The position numbers and the translations under genes are program-made. From Paraburkholderia panacisoli (GTDB taxonomy: Bacteria > Pseudomonadota > Gammaproteobacteria > Burkholderiales > Burkholderiaceae), in assembly GCF_008369935.1 (NCBI RefSeq), contig NZ_VTUZ01000039.1, positions 1 to 64,000 on the forward strand: a DNA stretch of 64,000 nt, read 5' to 3'. Shown here one piece after another: positions 26,292-34,427 of this stretch. The notes below the pieces were generated by a model, which did not search any database, was not told the origin of the DNA, and was given only the letters and a program-made list of their open reading frames with translations. Every line of letters starts with the position of its first letter. Position 1 is the stretch's first letter.

Positions 26292-27392
26292 TCAATGCGG
26301 CTTGATCGCCACCTTGAGCACTCCGTCTCTCTGATTCGCAAACAGATCGTATGCTGCGACGATGTCGTCCAGCTTGTAGTGGTGCGTGACCAGCGCGCCA
26401 AGGTCGACGCGCCCCGACTCCACCACGTTCATCAGGCGTCTCATGCGCTCCTTGCCGCCGGGACACAGGGCAGTGTTGATCTTATGATCGCCGAGGCCCG
26501 CGGCGAACGCCACAAGCGGGATCGTCAGATCGGACGAGTACACGCCGAGACTCGAAAGCGTGCCGCCCGGTTTGAGGATGCGCAGCGCCGACTCGAACGT
26601 GCCCTGCGTGCCGAGCGCTTCGATCGACGAATCCACGCCGCGCCCGCCGGTGAGCTTCAGGATCTCGTCGACCACATCGCAATTTTTGAAATTGAGCGTG
26701 ACGTCGGCGCCCATCTTGCGGGCCATGCCGAGGCGATGGTCGTTGCCATCCACCGCGAAGATCGTGGTGGCGCCGAGCAGGCGCGCACCCGCCGTGGCGC
26801 ACAGGCCGATCGGTCCTTGCGCGAACACGGCCACGGTGTCGCCGATACGGATGTTGGCGTTTTCCGCTCCCTTGAAGCCCGTCGACATGATGTCGGGGCA
26901 CATCAACACCTGCTCGTCGGTCAAGCCGTCGGGGATGGGCGCGAGGTTCGCCTGCGCATCGGGCACGAGCACATATTCGGCCTGCGTCCCGTCGATCATA
27001 TTGCCGAAGCGCCAGCCCGCCGTCGCCTTATAGCCATGGCAACCGCACTGGCCCCTGGCGATCAGGTAACTGCCGTCCTGCGACGCGACGCCGTCTTGCG
27101 CAGCATAGGAATTGAAGTTGGGACAAATGGCGCCGGCGATCACGCGCTGTCCTTCCTGATAGCCGACCACCGCGTTGCCGAGCTTTTCGATCACGCCGAC
27201 GGGCTCATGGCCGATCGTCAAGCCTTTGGCGACGGGGTATTCGCCTTTCAGGATGTGCACATCGGTGCCGCAGATCGTGGTGGTGGTGATGCGCACGAGC
27301 GCGTCGTTGGCGCCCACGTCGGGCAAGGGCTTGTCGGCGAGTTCGATACGGCCTGGTTCGATGAATACGGCGGCTTTCATCATGGCGGTCAT
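26292..27392 (-). CDS. Zinc-dependent alcohol dehydrogenase family protein
   Basis: A 366-residue medium-chain dehydrogenase/reductase. Catalytic zinc ligands C41 (TTICGTDVHIL) and H62/E63 (IGHEPVG) are present. A nucleotide-binding Rossmann region lies near residues 175-215 (TVAVFAQGPIGLCATAGA, then VDGNDHRLGMARKMGA). The structural zinc lobe is unusual: C90, C116 and C118 only. AAGGAG spaced seven bases decides the ATG at 27392. It is 143 bases upstream of the CDF gene on the same strand. Substrate (alcohol or diol) not predictable. Confidence 0.87.
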   Translation of the reverse strand: MTAMMKAAVFIEPGRIELADKPLPDVGANDALVRITTTTICGTDVHILKGEYPVAKGLTIGHEPVGVIEKLGNAVVGYQEGQRVIAGAICPNFNSYAAQDGVASQDGSYLIARGQCGCHGYKATAGWRFGNMIDGTQAEYVLVPDAQANLAPIPDGLTDEQVLMCPDIMSTGFKGAENANIRIGDTVAVFAQGPIGLCATAGARLLGATTIFAVDGNDHRLGMARKMGADVTLNFKNCDVVDEILKLTGGRGVDSSIEALGTQGTFESALRILKPGGTLSSLGVYSSDLTIPLVAFAAGLGDHKINTALCPGGKERMRRLMNVVESGRVDLGALVTHHYKLDDIVAAYDLFANQRDGVLKVAIKPH

Positions 27393-27560
27393 GAATTTCT
27401 CCTTCCGGTTTGGCTCAACAGCATCTCGCAAGGGTGCTCGCACTTCCTTCGACAGGCCGGTGCTGACAGCGAACACGGCGCGGCTGATGCGCGACTGCTC
27501 ACGGGCGTAGCCGCGTTTGCATCTTACTCCGCTGGGAATCGTGCTTGCCTGAACACAGAT

Positions 27561-27584
27561 CATCAAACCCGAAGGTTTTTGATG
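27561..27584 (-). terminator. Hairpin with TTCG tetraloop between pcm and adh
   Basis: On the minus strand CATCAAAAACC and GGTTTGATG pair around a TTCG loop, with two unpaired bases in the longer arm. It stands 115 bases past the pcm stop and 169 ahead of the adh start. It could terminate pcm transcripts or form part of the adh leader. No long T-run follows. Confidence 0.4.
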
Positions 27585-27698
27585 CGCAGAAGTCCTGATG
27601 GAAATCAGCGCGGATCCGCAGAATCAGAAGAACGACGCGACGAGAGCTTCAGTTTCCTTCTCGCCGCATCGGCTGAGCGAATCCGCGTCCGCTCTGTG

Positions 27699-28436
27699 CT
27701 ATCCGCAGCCGATGCAAGCGGCGCGCGCAATTGCGCCGAGTCGTCCGTGGCAGATACCGCTGCCCGCATTGCGCGGTTCGCCGTCCTGCTCGGGCCAGCC
27801 ATCTTCGCCAACGAGCGGCACGAATCTCACGTCGCCGAGCCAGCTCCTGTCGAAGTCGGCTTCAGTGCGCCGGACGACCTTGATGAGCCGCTGATAGTGC
27901 TGATCGCGACCCACCGGCATCACGATCCGCCCGCCGAGCGCGAGTTGTTTGCACCATGCGTCGGGAACGCGCGGTCCGCCGGCCGCCGCGATGATCGCAT
28001 CGAACGGTGCGTATTCCGCGAGACCGAGCGTGCCGTCGCCGAGATGAACCGTCACATTGGCGATCCCCAGCCGCGCCAGGATTTCGCGAGCCGTATCGAC
28101 GAGGCCGGCGTGACGCTCGATCGAGTGCACGTGAGCCGCGATCGCCGCGGCGACGGCGGCGGCGTAACCCGAGCCGGTGCCGACGTCGAGCACCCGGTCG
28201 CCCGGGCTCAGTTCCGCTGCGTCGATCATCGACGCGACCATCGCGGGTTGCGAAATGGTCTGCTCGTTGCCGATGGGTAGCGGCGTGTCCTCGTACGCGT
28301 ATTGCCGAAGATCGGCGGCCACGAATTCCTCACGCGGCACACGGCGCATCGCGGCCAGCACACGGGGATTGCCAATGCCGCGCCGCTCGATTTGCCACTC
28401 GACCATCCACTCGCGGGCCTCCTTGAAATCAGTCAT
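27699..28436 (-). CDS. pcm: Protein-L-isoaspartate O-methyltransferase
   Basis: A 245-residue repair enzyme that methylates damaged isoaspartyl residues with SAM. Family motifs: RVPREEFVAADLRQYAYEDTPLPIGNEQTISQP near 35-65, SAM-binding VLDVGTGSGYAAAV near 83-95, and the later APFDAIIAAAGGPRVPD. The C-terminus is longer than usual by about 20 residues, rich in Ala, Gly and Cys. GGAGG spaced five bases marks the ATG at 28436. It is divergent from the GYD gene. Confidence 0.9.
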   Translation of the reverse strand: MTDFKEAREWMVEWQIERRGIGNPRVLAAMRRVPREEFVAADLRQYAYEDTPLPIGNEQTISQPAMVASMIDAAELSPGDRVLDVGTGSGYAAAVAAAIAAHVHSIERHAGLVDTAREILARLGIANVTVHLGDGTLGLAEYAPFDAIIAAAGGPRVPDAWCKQLALGGRIVMPVGRDQHYQRLIKVVRRTEADFDRSWLGDVRFVPLVGEDGWPEQDGEPRNAGSGICHGRLGAIARAACIGCG

Positions 28437-28648
28437 AGCCACCTCCGTGTTGCAGCCGGCGCGCGCCTGCCCGCGCGTCGCATTCCAGCGCTGCGCCAGA
28501 TGCGGGCAAATAGCGCGTGGCGTGCGAATGGATTGCCTAGAATCAGTTTACGCGCGAGACGGCCCTGGCAATACGGAAAATGAAATTGCGTCTTGCGGTG
28601 CCGGCGGCGCGCGGATCCCAACACGTTTCAATCGTAAGGGGAATTATT

Positions 28649-28942
28649 ATGGTGACTTATGTGGTTCTGGCGCAGTTTACCGATCAGGGCATCCGCACGG
28701 TCAAGAACAGTCCTCAGCGAGCCGTTCAGGCGGCGGAGATGGCGAAAGGCTTTGGTTGTGAAATGAAACAGATCTACTGGACGTTAGGCGAATACGACAT
28801 CGTTACGGTCGTCGAGGCGGCAGACGACCAGAGCTTCACCGCCTTCGGTTTGGCGCTGGGTTCATTGGGCAATATCCGCACACAGACGCTACGGGCTTTC
28901 AATAAGGACGATATCGGCTCGATTATTGCTCGGCTCCCCTAA
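28649..28942 (+). CDS. GYD domain-containing protein
   Basis: A 97-residue ferredoxin-like alpha/beta-barrel-type protein. The domain is complete: YVVLAQFTDQGIRTVKNSPQRA, then the signature WTLGEYDIVTVVEAADD and a C-terminal helix with LGSLGNIRTQTLRAF. These proteins are small and of unknown function. The start at 28649 has AAGGGG seven bases upstream; an in-frame extension to 28580 lacks a site. It precedes a small gene by 27 bases. Confidence 0.88.
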   Translation: MVTYVVLAQFTDQGIRTVKNSPQRAVQAAEMAKGFGCEMKQIYWTLGEYDIVTVVEAADDQSFTAFGLALGSLGNIRTQTLRAFNKDDIGSIIARLP

Positions 28943-28969
28943 CTGGCCGACTTTCCTCAGGAGATGACG

Positions 28970-29173
28970 ATGAATGCGGACAACAGGAGCGACACGCAAG
29001 CTTTCGTACAGACGGCCGAGCAAACCGGGGGCTTCGTCTGGGTCATCACGCTAGTCGACTTCGGCAGCCGGGAGGTGAAGCGTTCGCTCGTTTCGGACGG
29101 CACCTACGAAACGCGTGCCGCCGCGAAAGATGCTGGCGACGCGCATCTGAAAGCGCTGGCAGCAGACCATTAG
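28970..29173 (+). CDS. Small hypothetical protein
   Basis: A 67-residue soluble protein with the segment GGFVWVITLVDFGSREVKRSLVSDGTYETRAAAKDAG in outline: two or three strands followed by an acidic-basic helix. No family name can be given. AGGAG sits six bases before the ATG at 28970, so this start is preferred over 28964. The 27-base gap to the GYD gene suggests one transcript. Confidence 0.65.
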   Translation: MNADNRSDTQAFVQTAEQTGGFVWVITLVDFGSREVKRSLVSDGTYETRAAAKDAGDAHLKALAADH

Positions 29174-30044
29174 GCCCGCGCAGGCCAAGTCTCGGCGCTT
29201 GACTCGATGCTTCACGCGCATGGCTGCTCCGCGAATGCGCAGCGGCGCTGATTGCGTACTGCGCCACTCGCGGTGAAGCGCGACAGGTTTTGCCGGGCGT
29301 GATGCCTCGCACAGAGCGGGGGTGCATTCGCGCCGTCCCGCCTCCACACCCGGACGAACGGCAGACCCGGCGTCCGGGGCCGGGTCGTATTGTCGCCGCG
29401 CCGCACAATCATCGCTTCGGATACTGAACGAATTCCTTCATACAGTCGTCTGCTCGGCACCAGCCGACTAGCCCACCGAATTTCAATAAGCTTTCGGCAT
29501 TCACTACCGCTTGTTGGGTCCGACCTTCGATAACCACGCCCGCATCCAACGATCCGTCGGCGCGAGTTTCAAGCCGACGAGACCAGGCGACGTCTTTCAG
29601 ACGCCAACATGTTGCACTCTGGTAACTCAGACCTCGTCCGAGCCGGGTACATTGACCCCATGCCTCGATGCAACCGGTGTCGGTCCTTTTCCATCAAGGC
29701 GGATCTGAAGAACATACGGCGTGTCGGCATGATCGCACCGGCAGCAGCGCGGCAATCGGCGGTCCGCCGTAAGCTCCATTGCGACAGGGGCCGATGATCA
29801 AACATTACTGCACGTTACGATGCGCGTTGACTGTCACGCAGGGCAATCGCCACGCCGTAAAGTCTGCCTGTGCCGTCACCCCGTTGCGCCGCTCGCGCAG
29901 CCATCTGGCTTACGTCTTGATAACAAACTGTCGCGGGGATCGCCAGTCGATGACAACGCATAGAAGCCGTGGCACTGTTCAATCCCGGCTGAGGATCATT
30001 CCGGGCCCCGTCATCGAGGACAGCATCTGTTTCCGGAGCTACCT
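29174..30044. other. Long intergenic region before the RND operon
   Basis: About 870 bases without a recognisable gene. Several short frames (29511-29708, 29609-29797, 29779-30048) have random composition and no good ribosome sites. A small hairpin CGTCT-ttc-AGACG at 29591-29603 has no T-run. Promoters for the efflux operon must lie near the right end. Confidence 0.45.
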
Positions 30045-31280
30045 ATGAACGAAGCCGTGTCCAAGCAGCCCAAGCGCTCCCGACGCGGGCTCATCCTGTT
30101 CGTGGTTATCGTGCTGGCGCTGATCGCAGTTGCCGCCGTCCACCTGTTGACGCGCAAGAAACCCGGCCGCGAGACTGCGCCCATCGTCGTCACGGTGGCG
30201 AGCGCGACACTCGGCTCGATGCCGGTCACGTTGAGCGAGCTCGGCACGGTCACGCCGACCGCCACCGTGACCGTGCTGCCGCAACTGAGCGGTTACCTCA
30301 CGGCCGTCGGCTATCACGAAGGCCAGGAAGTACAGAAAGGCCAGTTCCTCGCCCAGATCGATCCGCGCCAATATCAGATCAGCAAGCAGCAGGCTCAGGC
30401 GACACTCGCCAAGGACCGCGCGTCGCTCGCGCAGGCGCGCGCCGATCTTGTCCGCTACACGCAGTTGAACGAGCACAAGTCGATCGCCCAGCAGATCTTC
30501 GCGGACCAGCAGTTCCTCGTCCAGCAGGACGAAGCCGCGGTCCAGTCCGATCTGGCCACCATCGCCCAATTCGACCTCGATCTGGCCTATTGCCGCATCA
30601 CCGCGCCAGTCTCCGGAAAAGTCGGCCTGCGGCTTGTCGACCCGGGCAACTATGTGACGGCGTCGTCGTCGACGGGGATTGTCGTCATCACCACTATCAA
30701 GCCGACGACGGTGCAGTTCACGGTGCCGCAAGACGCGCTGGGCTCCATCGTGCAGCGCCTGAATGCGGGCGCCACCTTGCCGGTCACCGCGTACACCAGC
30801 GACAACTCGCGCGAGGTGGCCACGGGAACGCTGTATGCCATTAGCAACCAGATGGCCACAGCGACCGGCACGGTCACCTTGCGGGCCACTTTCCCCAACG
30901 ATGACGAGGCGCTGTTCCCCAACGAGTTCGTCAACGTCAAGCTGCTGGTCGATACGATGCGCAATGCGGTGCTGGTGCCCACCCCCGCCGTGCAAAGCGG
31001 CGCGCCGGGCGACTTCGTGTACCTCGTCAATGCGAACAATTCGGTTTCCGTGCATAAGGTCAAACTCGGCCCGAGCGACGGCAAGAACACGGTCATCCTC
31101 TCCGGCCTGTCCCAAGGCAACGTGGTGGTCACGGACGGCACCGATCGACTTAACGACGGCGCAAAGATTCAGGCGGCCAAGGCGAAACCGGCGGCGGCCA
31201 GTGCCCCGGCCAGTGGCGCCGCCGCCTCGGGAGCCGCCGCTGCGTCCATGGCGGCGTCGGCGAATGCAGCGTCGTCGTAG
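30045..31280 (+). CDS. RND efflux periplasmic adaptor (MdtA-like)
   Basis: A 411-residue membrane fusion protein. Residues 14-33 are the membrane anchor (LILFVVIVLALIAVAAVHLL). The barrel-sandwich domain is seen in VTVLPQLSGYLTAVGYHEGQEVQKGQFLAQIDP. A helical hairpin spans about 110-175, with the second lipoyl half near ITAPVSGKVGLRLVDPGNYV. The C-terminal tail of about 35 residues is almost all Ala, Ser, Pro and Gly, longer than in typical MdtA. It is the first gene of a four-gene efflux operon; the next gene begins 15 bases later. Confidence 0.88.
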   Translation: MNEAVSKQPKRSRRGLILFVVIVLALIAVAAVHLLTRKKPGRETAPIVVTVASATLGSMPVTLSELGTVTPTATVTVLPQLSGYLTAVGYHEGQEVQKGQFLAQIDPRQYQISKQQAQATLAKDRASLAQARADLVRYTQLNEHKSIAQQIFADQQFLVQQDEAAVQSDLATIAQFDLDLAYCRITAPVSGKVGLRLVDPGNYVTASSSTGIVVITTIKPTTVQFTVPQDALGSIVQRLNAGATLPVTAYTSDNSREVATGTLYAISNQMATATGTVTLRATFPNDDEALFPNEFVNVKLLVDTMRNAVLVPTPAVQSGAPGDFVYLVNANNSVSVHKVKLGPSDGKNTVILSGLSQGNVVVTDGTDRLNDGAKIQAAKAKPAAASAPASGAAASGAAAASMAASANAASS

Positions 31281-31295
31281 CGGGCTCACGCGCCG

Positions 31296-34200
31296 ATGAA
31301 TATCTCCCGTCTGTTTATTCTTCGACCGGTAGCCACGCTGCTGCTGATGATCGCGCTCGTGCTGGTGGGCCTCGTCGCCATGCGCGTGCTGCCGGTTTCG
31401 TCGCTGCCCAACGTCGACTATCCGACCATCCAGGTGCAGACCTTCTATCCGGGTGCGAGCCCGGACGTGATGGCCACCACGGTCACCGCGCCGCTGGAAG
31501 TGCAGCTGGGCGAGATCCCCGGCCTGCAGCAGATGACGTCGTATAGCTCGGACGGCGCGTCGGTCATCACGCTGCAGTTCGATCTGTCGCTGAACCTCGA
31601 CATTGCCGAACAGAACGTCCAGCAGGCCATCAACGCGTCGAACAGCTATCTTCCCTCAGGCCTGCCGGCACCGCCGACCTATGCGAAGGTCAATCCAGCC
31701 GACCAGCCGATCCTGACGCTGGCGGTCACCTCGAAGTCGATGTCCTTGACCCAACTCGAGGACGTCGCCAACAACCGCCTCGGCACCAAGATTTCCGAAG
31801 TGTCGGGCGTGGGCGTCGTCACGACGAGCGGCGGCAACGTGCCGGCCATCCGCGTCGAAGCGGACCCGCACAAGCTCGCCGCCTACGGCCTGAATATCGA
31901 CGACCTGCGCACATTGCTCAGCTACGTCAACGTCAGTCAGCCGAAGGGCAATTTCGACGGCCCGGATCTCGACTACACGATCAACGGCAACGACCAGATC
32001 ACCGATCCGAAGGATTATCTGGACACCGTGATCGCCTACCAGAACGGCTCACCGGTGTTCATGCGCGACGTCGCGCGAGTCAGCCAGGCCGCGCAGGACG
32101 TGGAACGCGGCGCCTGGTACAACGGCTCGCCCGCGATCGTGCTCAACGTGCAGCGGCAGCCTGGCGCGAACGTGATCGCCACGGTCAACCAGATCATGAA
32201 GCAGTTGCCGCAGCTCGAATCGACGCTGCCGGCCGGCATGAAGGTGACCGTGGTGTCGGACAGCACGGGCGTGATCCGCTCGTCGGTCTCGGACGCGGCG
32301 CTCGAACTGATCCTCGCCATCGTGCTGGTGGTGGCGGTGATCTTCGTGTTTCTGCGCAACGTGCCCGCCACGCTGATTCCGAGCATCTCGGTGCCGGTGT
32401 CGCTGATCGGCACGCTCGCCGTGATGTACCAGTTGAACTACTCGATCGACAACCTCTCGCTGATGGCGCTCATCATCGCCACCGGCTTCGTGGTCGACGA
32501 CTCGATCGTGATGATCGAGAACATCGTGCGCTATCTGGAGGAGGGCAAGACGCCACTCGAAGCCGCGCTGGAGGGTGCGGGCCAGATCGGCTTCACGATT
32601 CTGTCGCTGACCATTTCGCTGATCGCCGTGCTGATTCCGCTGCTCTTCATGGGCGGCGTGATCGGGCGCCTGTTCAGCGAATTCGCGGTGACGCTCGCGG
32701 TCACGATCGTCATCTCCGCGGTAGTGTCGCTGACCGTGGTGCCGATGCTCTGCGCGCGCATGCTGCGCGCCCGGGCCGAGCGTCATCCGAGTCGCTTCGA
32801 GCGGATCAGCGAAGGCCTGTTCAACAAGACGCTCGCCGCCTATGAACGCGGCCTGCGCTGGGTGCTCGATCATCAGGTGCTGACGCTCGTGGTGGCGGTC
32901 GGCACCGTCGTGCTGACCGGCATCCTGTATGTGGTGATTCCAAAGGGGCTGTTTCCGGTGCAGGACGTCGGCGTGATCGAGGGGATCAGCGTGGCCGACA
33001 ACTCGGTGTCGTATGCCGCGATGGTGAACCGCCAGAGCGCGCTCGCCGACGCCATCCTGAAGGACCCGGATGTCACTTCGCTGACCTCCTACGTGGGCAT
33101 CGACGGCACTAACTCGACGCTCAACAATGGCCGCTTTCTGATCAATCTGCGCGACCGTGACCAGCGCTCCGACACGGCGCAGGAGATTGCCCGGCATCTG
33201 CAGCAGGAAGTGGCCAACGTGCCTGGCGTGAAGCTGTACATGCAGCCCGAGCAGGATCTGACGCTCGACACGACGGTCTCGCCGAACCAGTACAGCTTCG
33301 TGCTGCGCGGACCGAGCCGGCAGGCGTTCCAGAAGTACGTGCCGGAACTGGTGTCACGCCTGAAACAGATTCCGTCGCTGGCCGACGTGCAAAGCGACAT
33401 GAATAGCGACGGCCTGAGCTTGAACGTCGAAGTCAACCGGCAATTGGCCGCGCGCTTCGGCATTACGCCCGCGACCATCGACAACGCGCTATACGACGCG
33501 CTCGGCCAGCGGATCGTCTCGACGATCTTCGAACAGTCGAATCAATACCGCGTGATTCTCGTCGCCAAACCGGAAACGCTGCCGAATGTGCAGTCGATCG
33601 GCGACCTGTATCTGCCGAGCCAGACCAGCAGCACGGGTCAGGTGCCGCTATCGGGCATCGCGAAGATCCAGATCACCAAATCGCCGCTGGTGATCAGCCA
33701 TCTGGCGCAGTTCCCGTCCGTCACGATCTCGTTCAACCTCGCGAAGGGAGCGTCGTTGAGCACGGCGGTTACGGATATCCATCAAGCCGAGCAATCGGTG
33801 AACCTGCCGTCGTCGATCACCTCGTCGCTGCAGGGCGCGGCCCAGGCTTTCGAGGACTCGTTGTCGACTGAGGTCTACCTGCTGATTGCGGCGCTGGTAG
33901 CGGTGTATATCGTGCTCGGCGTGCTGTATGAGAGCTTCATCCATCCGGTGACGATTCTGTCCACGCTGCCTTCGGCGGGGATCGGCGCATTGCTCGCGCT
34001 GATGCTCGCCGGCAGCGACCTGGATGTGATCGGCATTATCGGCATCGTGCTGCTCATCGGCATCGTCAAGAAAAACGCGATCATGATGGTGGACTTCGCG
34101 CTGGACGCCGAGCGCAATCACGGCAAGGCGCCGCGCGAGGCGATTTTCGAGGCGTCGCTGCTGCGTTTCCGCCCGATCCTGATGACCACGCTCGCCGCCA

Positions 34201-34427
34201 TGCTCGGCGCGCTGCCGATGCTGCTCGGCACCGGCACGGGTTCGGAATTGCGCCGGCCGCTGGGTCTGGCGATCATCGGCGGTCTGACTTTGAGCCAGAT
34301 GCTGACGCTCTTCACTACGCCGGTGATCTACCTGTTCTTCGACAGGATGGCCGAGCGCGTGAGGCGCCGGCGCGACCGCGATAGTCCGCGGAATCCGCCT
34401 GACGGCGGGGCGGAGGACGCGCGTTGA
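31296..34427 (+). CDS. RND efflux permease, first subunit (MdtB-like)
   Basis: A 1043-residue inner-membrane proton-driven pump with 12 membrane segments and two large periplasmic loops. Opening NISRLFILRPVATLLLMIAL and the TM4 pair of aspartates in GFVVDDSIVMIEN, both needed for proton relay, are intact. The last membrane block has GIVKKNAIMMVDFALDAER and LRRPLGLAIIGGL. It overlaps the next permease start by 4 bases. Two different permeases side by side are typical of MdtBC-type pumps, which form mixed trimers. Confidence 0.9.
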   Translation: MNISRLFILRPVATLLLMIALVLVGLVAMRVLPVSSLPNVDYPTIQVQTFYPGASPDVMATTVTAPLEVQLGEIPGLQQMTSYSSDGASVITLQFDLSLNLDIAEQNVQQAINASNSYLPSGLPAPPTYAKVNPADQPILTLAVTSKSMSLTQLEDVANNRLGTKISEVSGVGVVTTSGGNVPAIRVEADPHKLAAYGLNIDDLRTLLSYVNVSQPKGNFDGPDLDYTINGNDQITDPKDYLDTVIAYQNGSPVFMRDVARVSQAAQDVERGAWYNGSPAIVLNVQRQPGANVIATVNQIMKQLPQLESTLPAGMKVTVVSDSTGVIRSSVSDAALELILAIVLVVAVIFVFLRNVPATLIPSISVPVSLIGTLAVMYQLNYSIDNLSLMALIIATGFVVDDSIVMIENIVRYLEEGKTPLEAALEGAGQIGFTILSLTISLIAVLIPLLFMGGVIGRLFSEFAVTLAVTIVISAVVSLTVVPMLCARMLRARAERHPSRFERISEGLFNKTLAAYERGLRWVLDHQVLTLVVAVGTVVLTGILYVVIPKGLFPVQDVGVIEGISVADNSVSYAAMVNRQSALADAILKDPDVTSLTSYVGIDGTNSTLNNGRFLINLRDRDQRSDTAQEIARHLQQEVANVPGVKLYMQPEQDLTLDTTVSPNQYSFVLRGPSRQAFQKYVPELVSRLKQIPSLADVQSDMNSDGLSLNVEVNRQLAARFGITPATIDNALYDALGQRIVSTIFEQSNQYRVILVAKPETLPNVQSIGDLYLPSQTSSTGQVPLSGIAKIQITKSPLVISHLAQFPSVTISFNLAKGASLSTAVTDIHQAEQSVNLPSSITSSLQGAAQAFEDSLSTEVYLLIAALVAVYIVLGVLYESFIHPVTILSTLPSAGIGALLALMLAGSDLDVIGIIGIVLLIGIVKKNAIMMVDFALDAERNHGKAPREAIFEASLLRFRPILMTTLAAMLGALPMLLGTGTGSELRRPLGLAIIGGLTLSQMLTLFTTPVIYLFFDRMAERVRRRRDRDSPRNPPDGGAEDAR

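Noticed and set aside
26169..28280. A 703-codon open frame on the plus strand
   Set aside because: It runs across the ADH, the spacer and most of pcm in antisense, without a ribosome site or domain signature.
29591..29603. CGTCT-ttc-AGACG hairpin in the long spacer before the RND operon
   Set aside because: It is short, without T-run or a neighbouring gene end.
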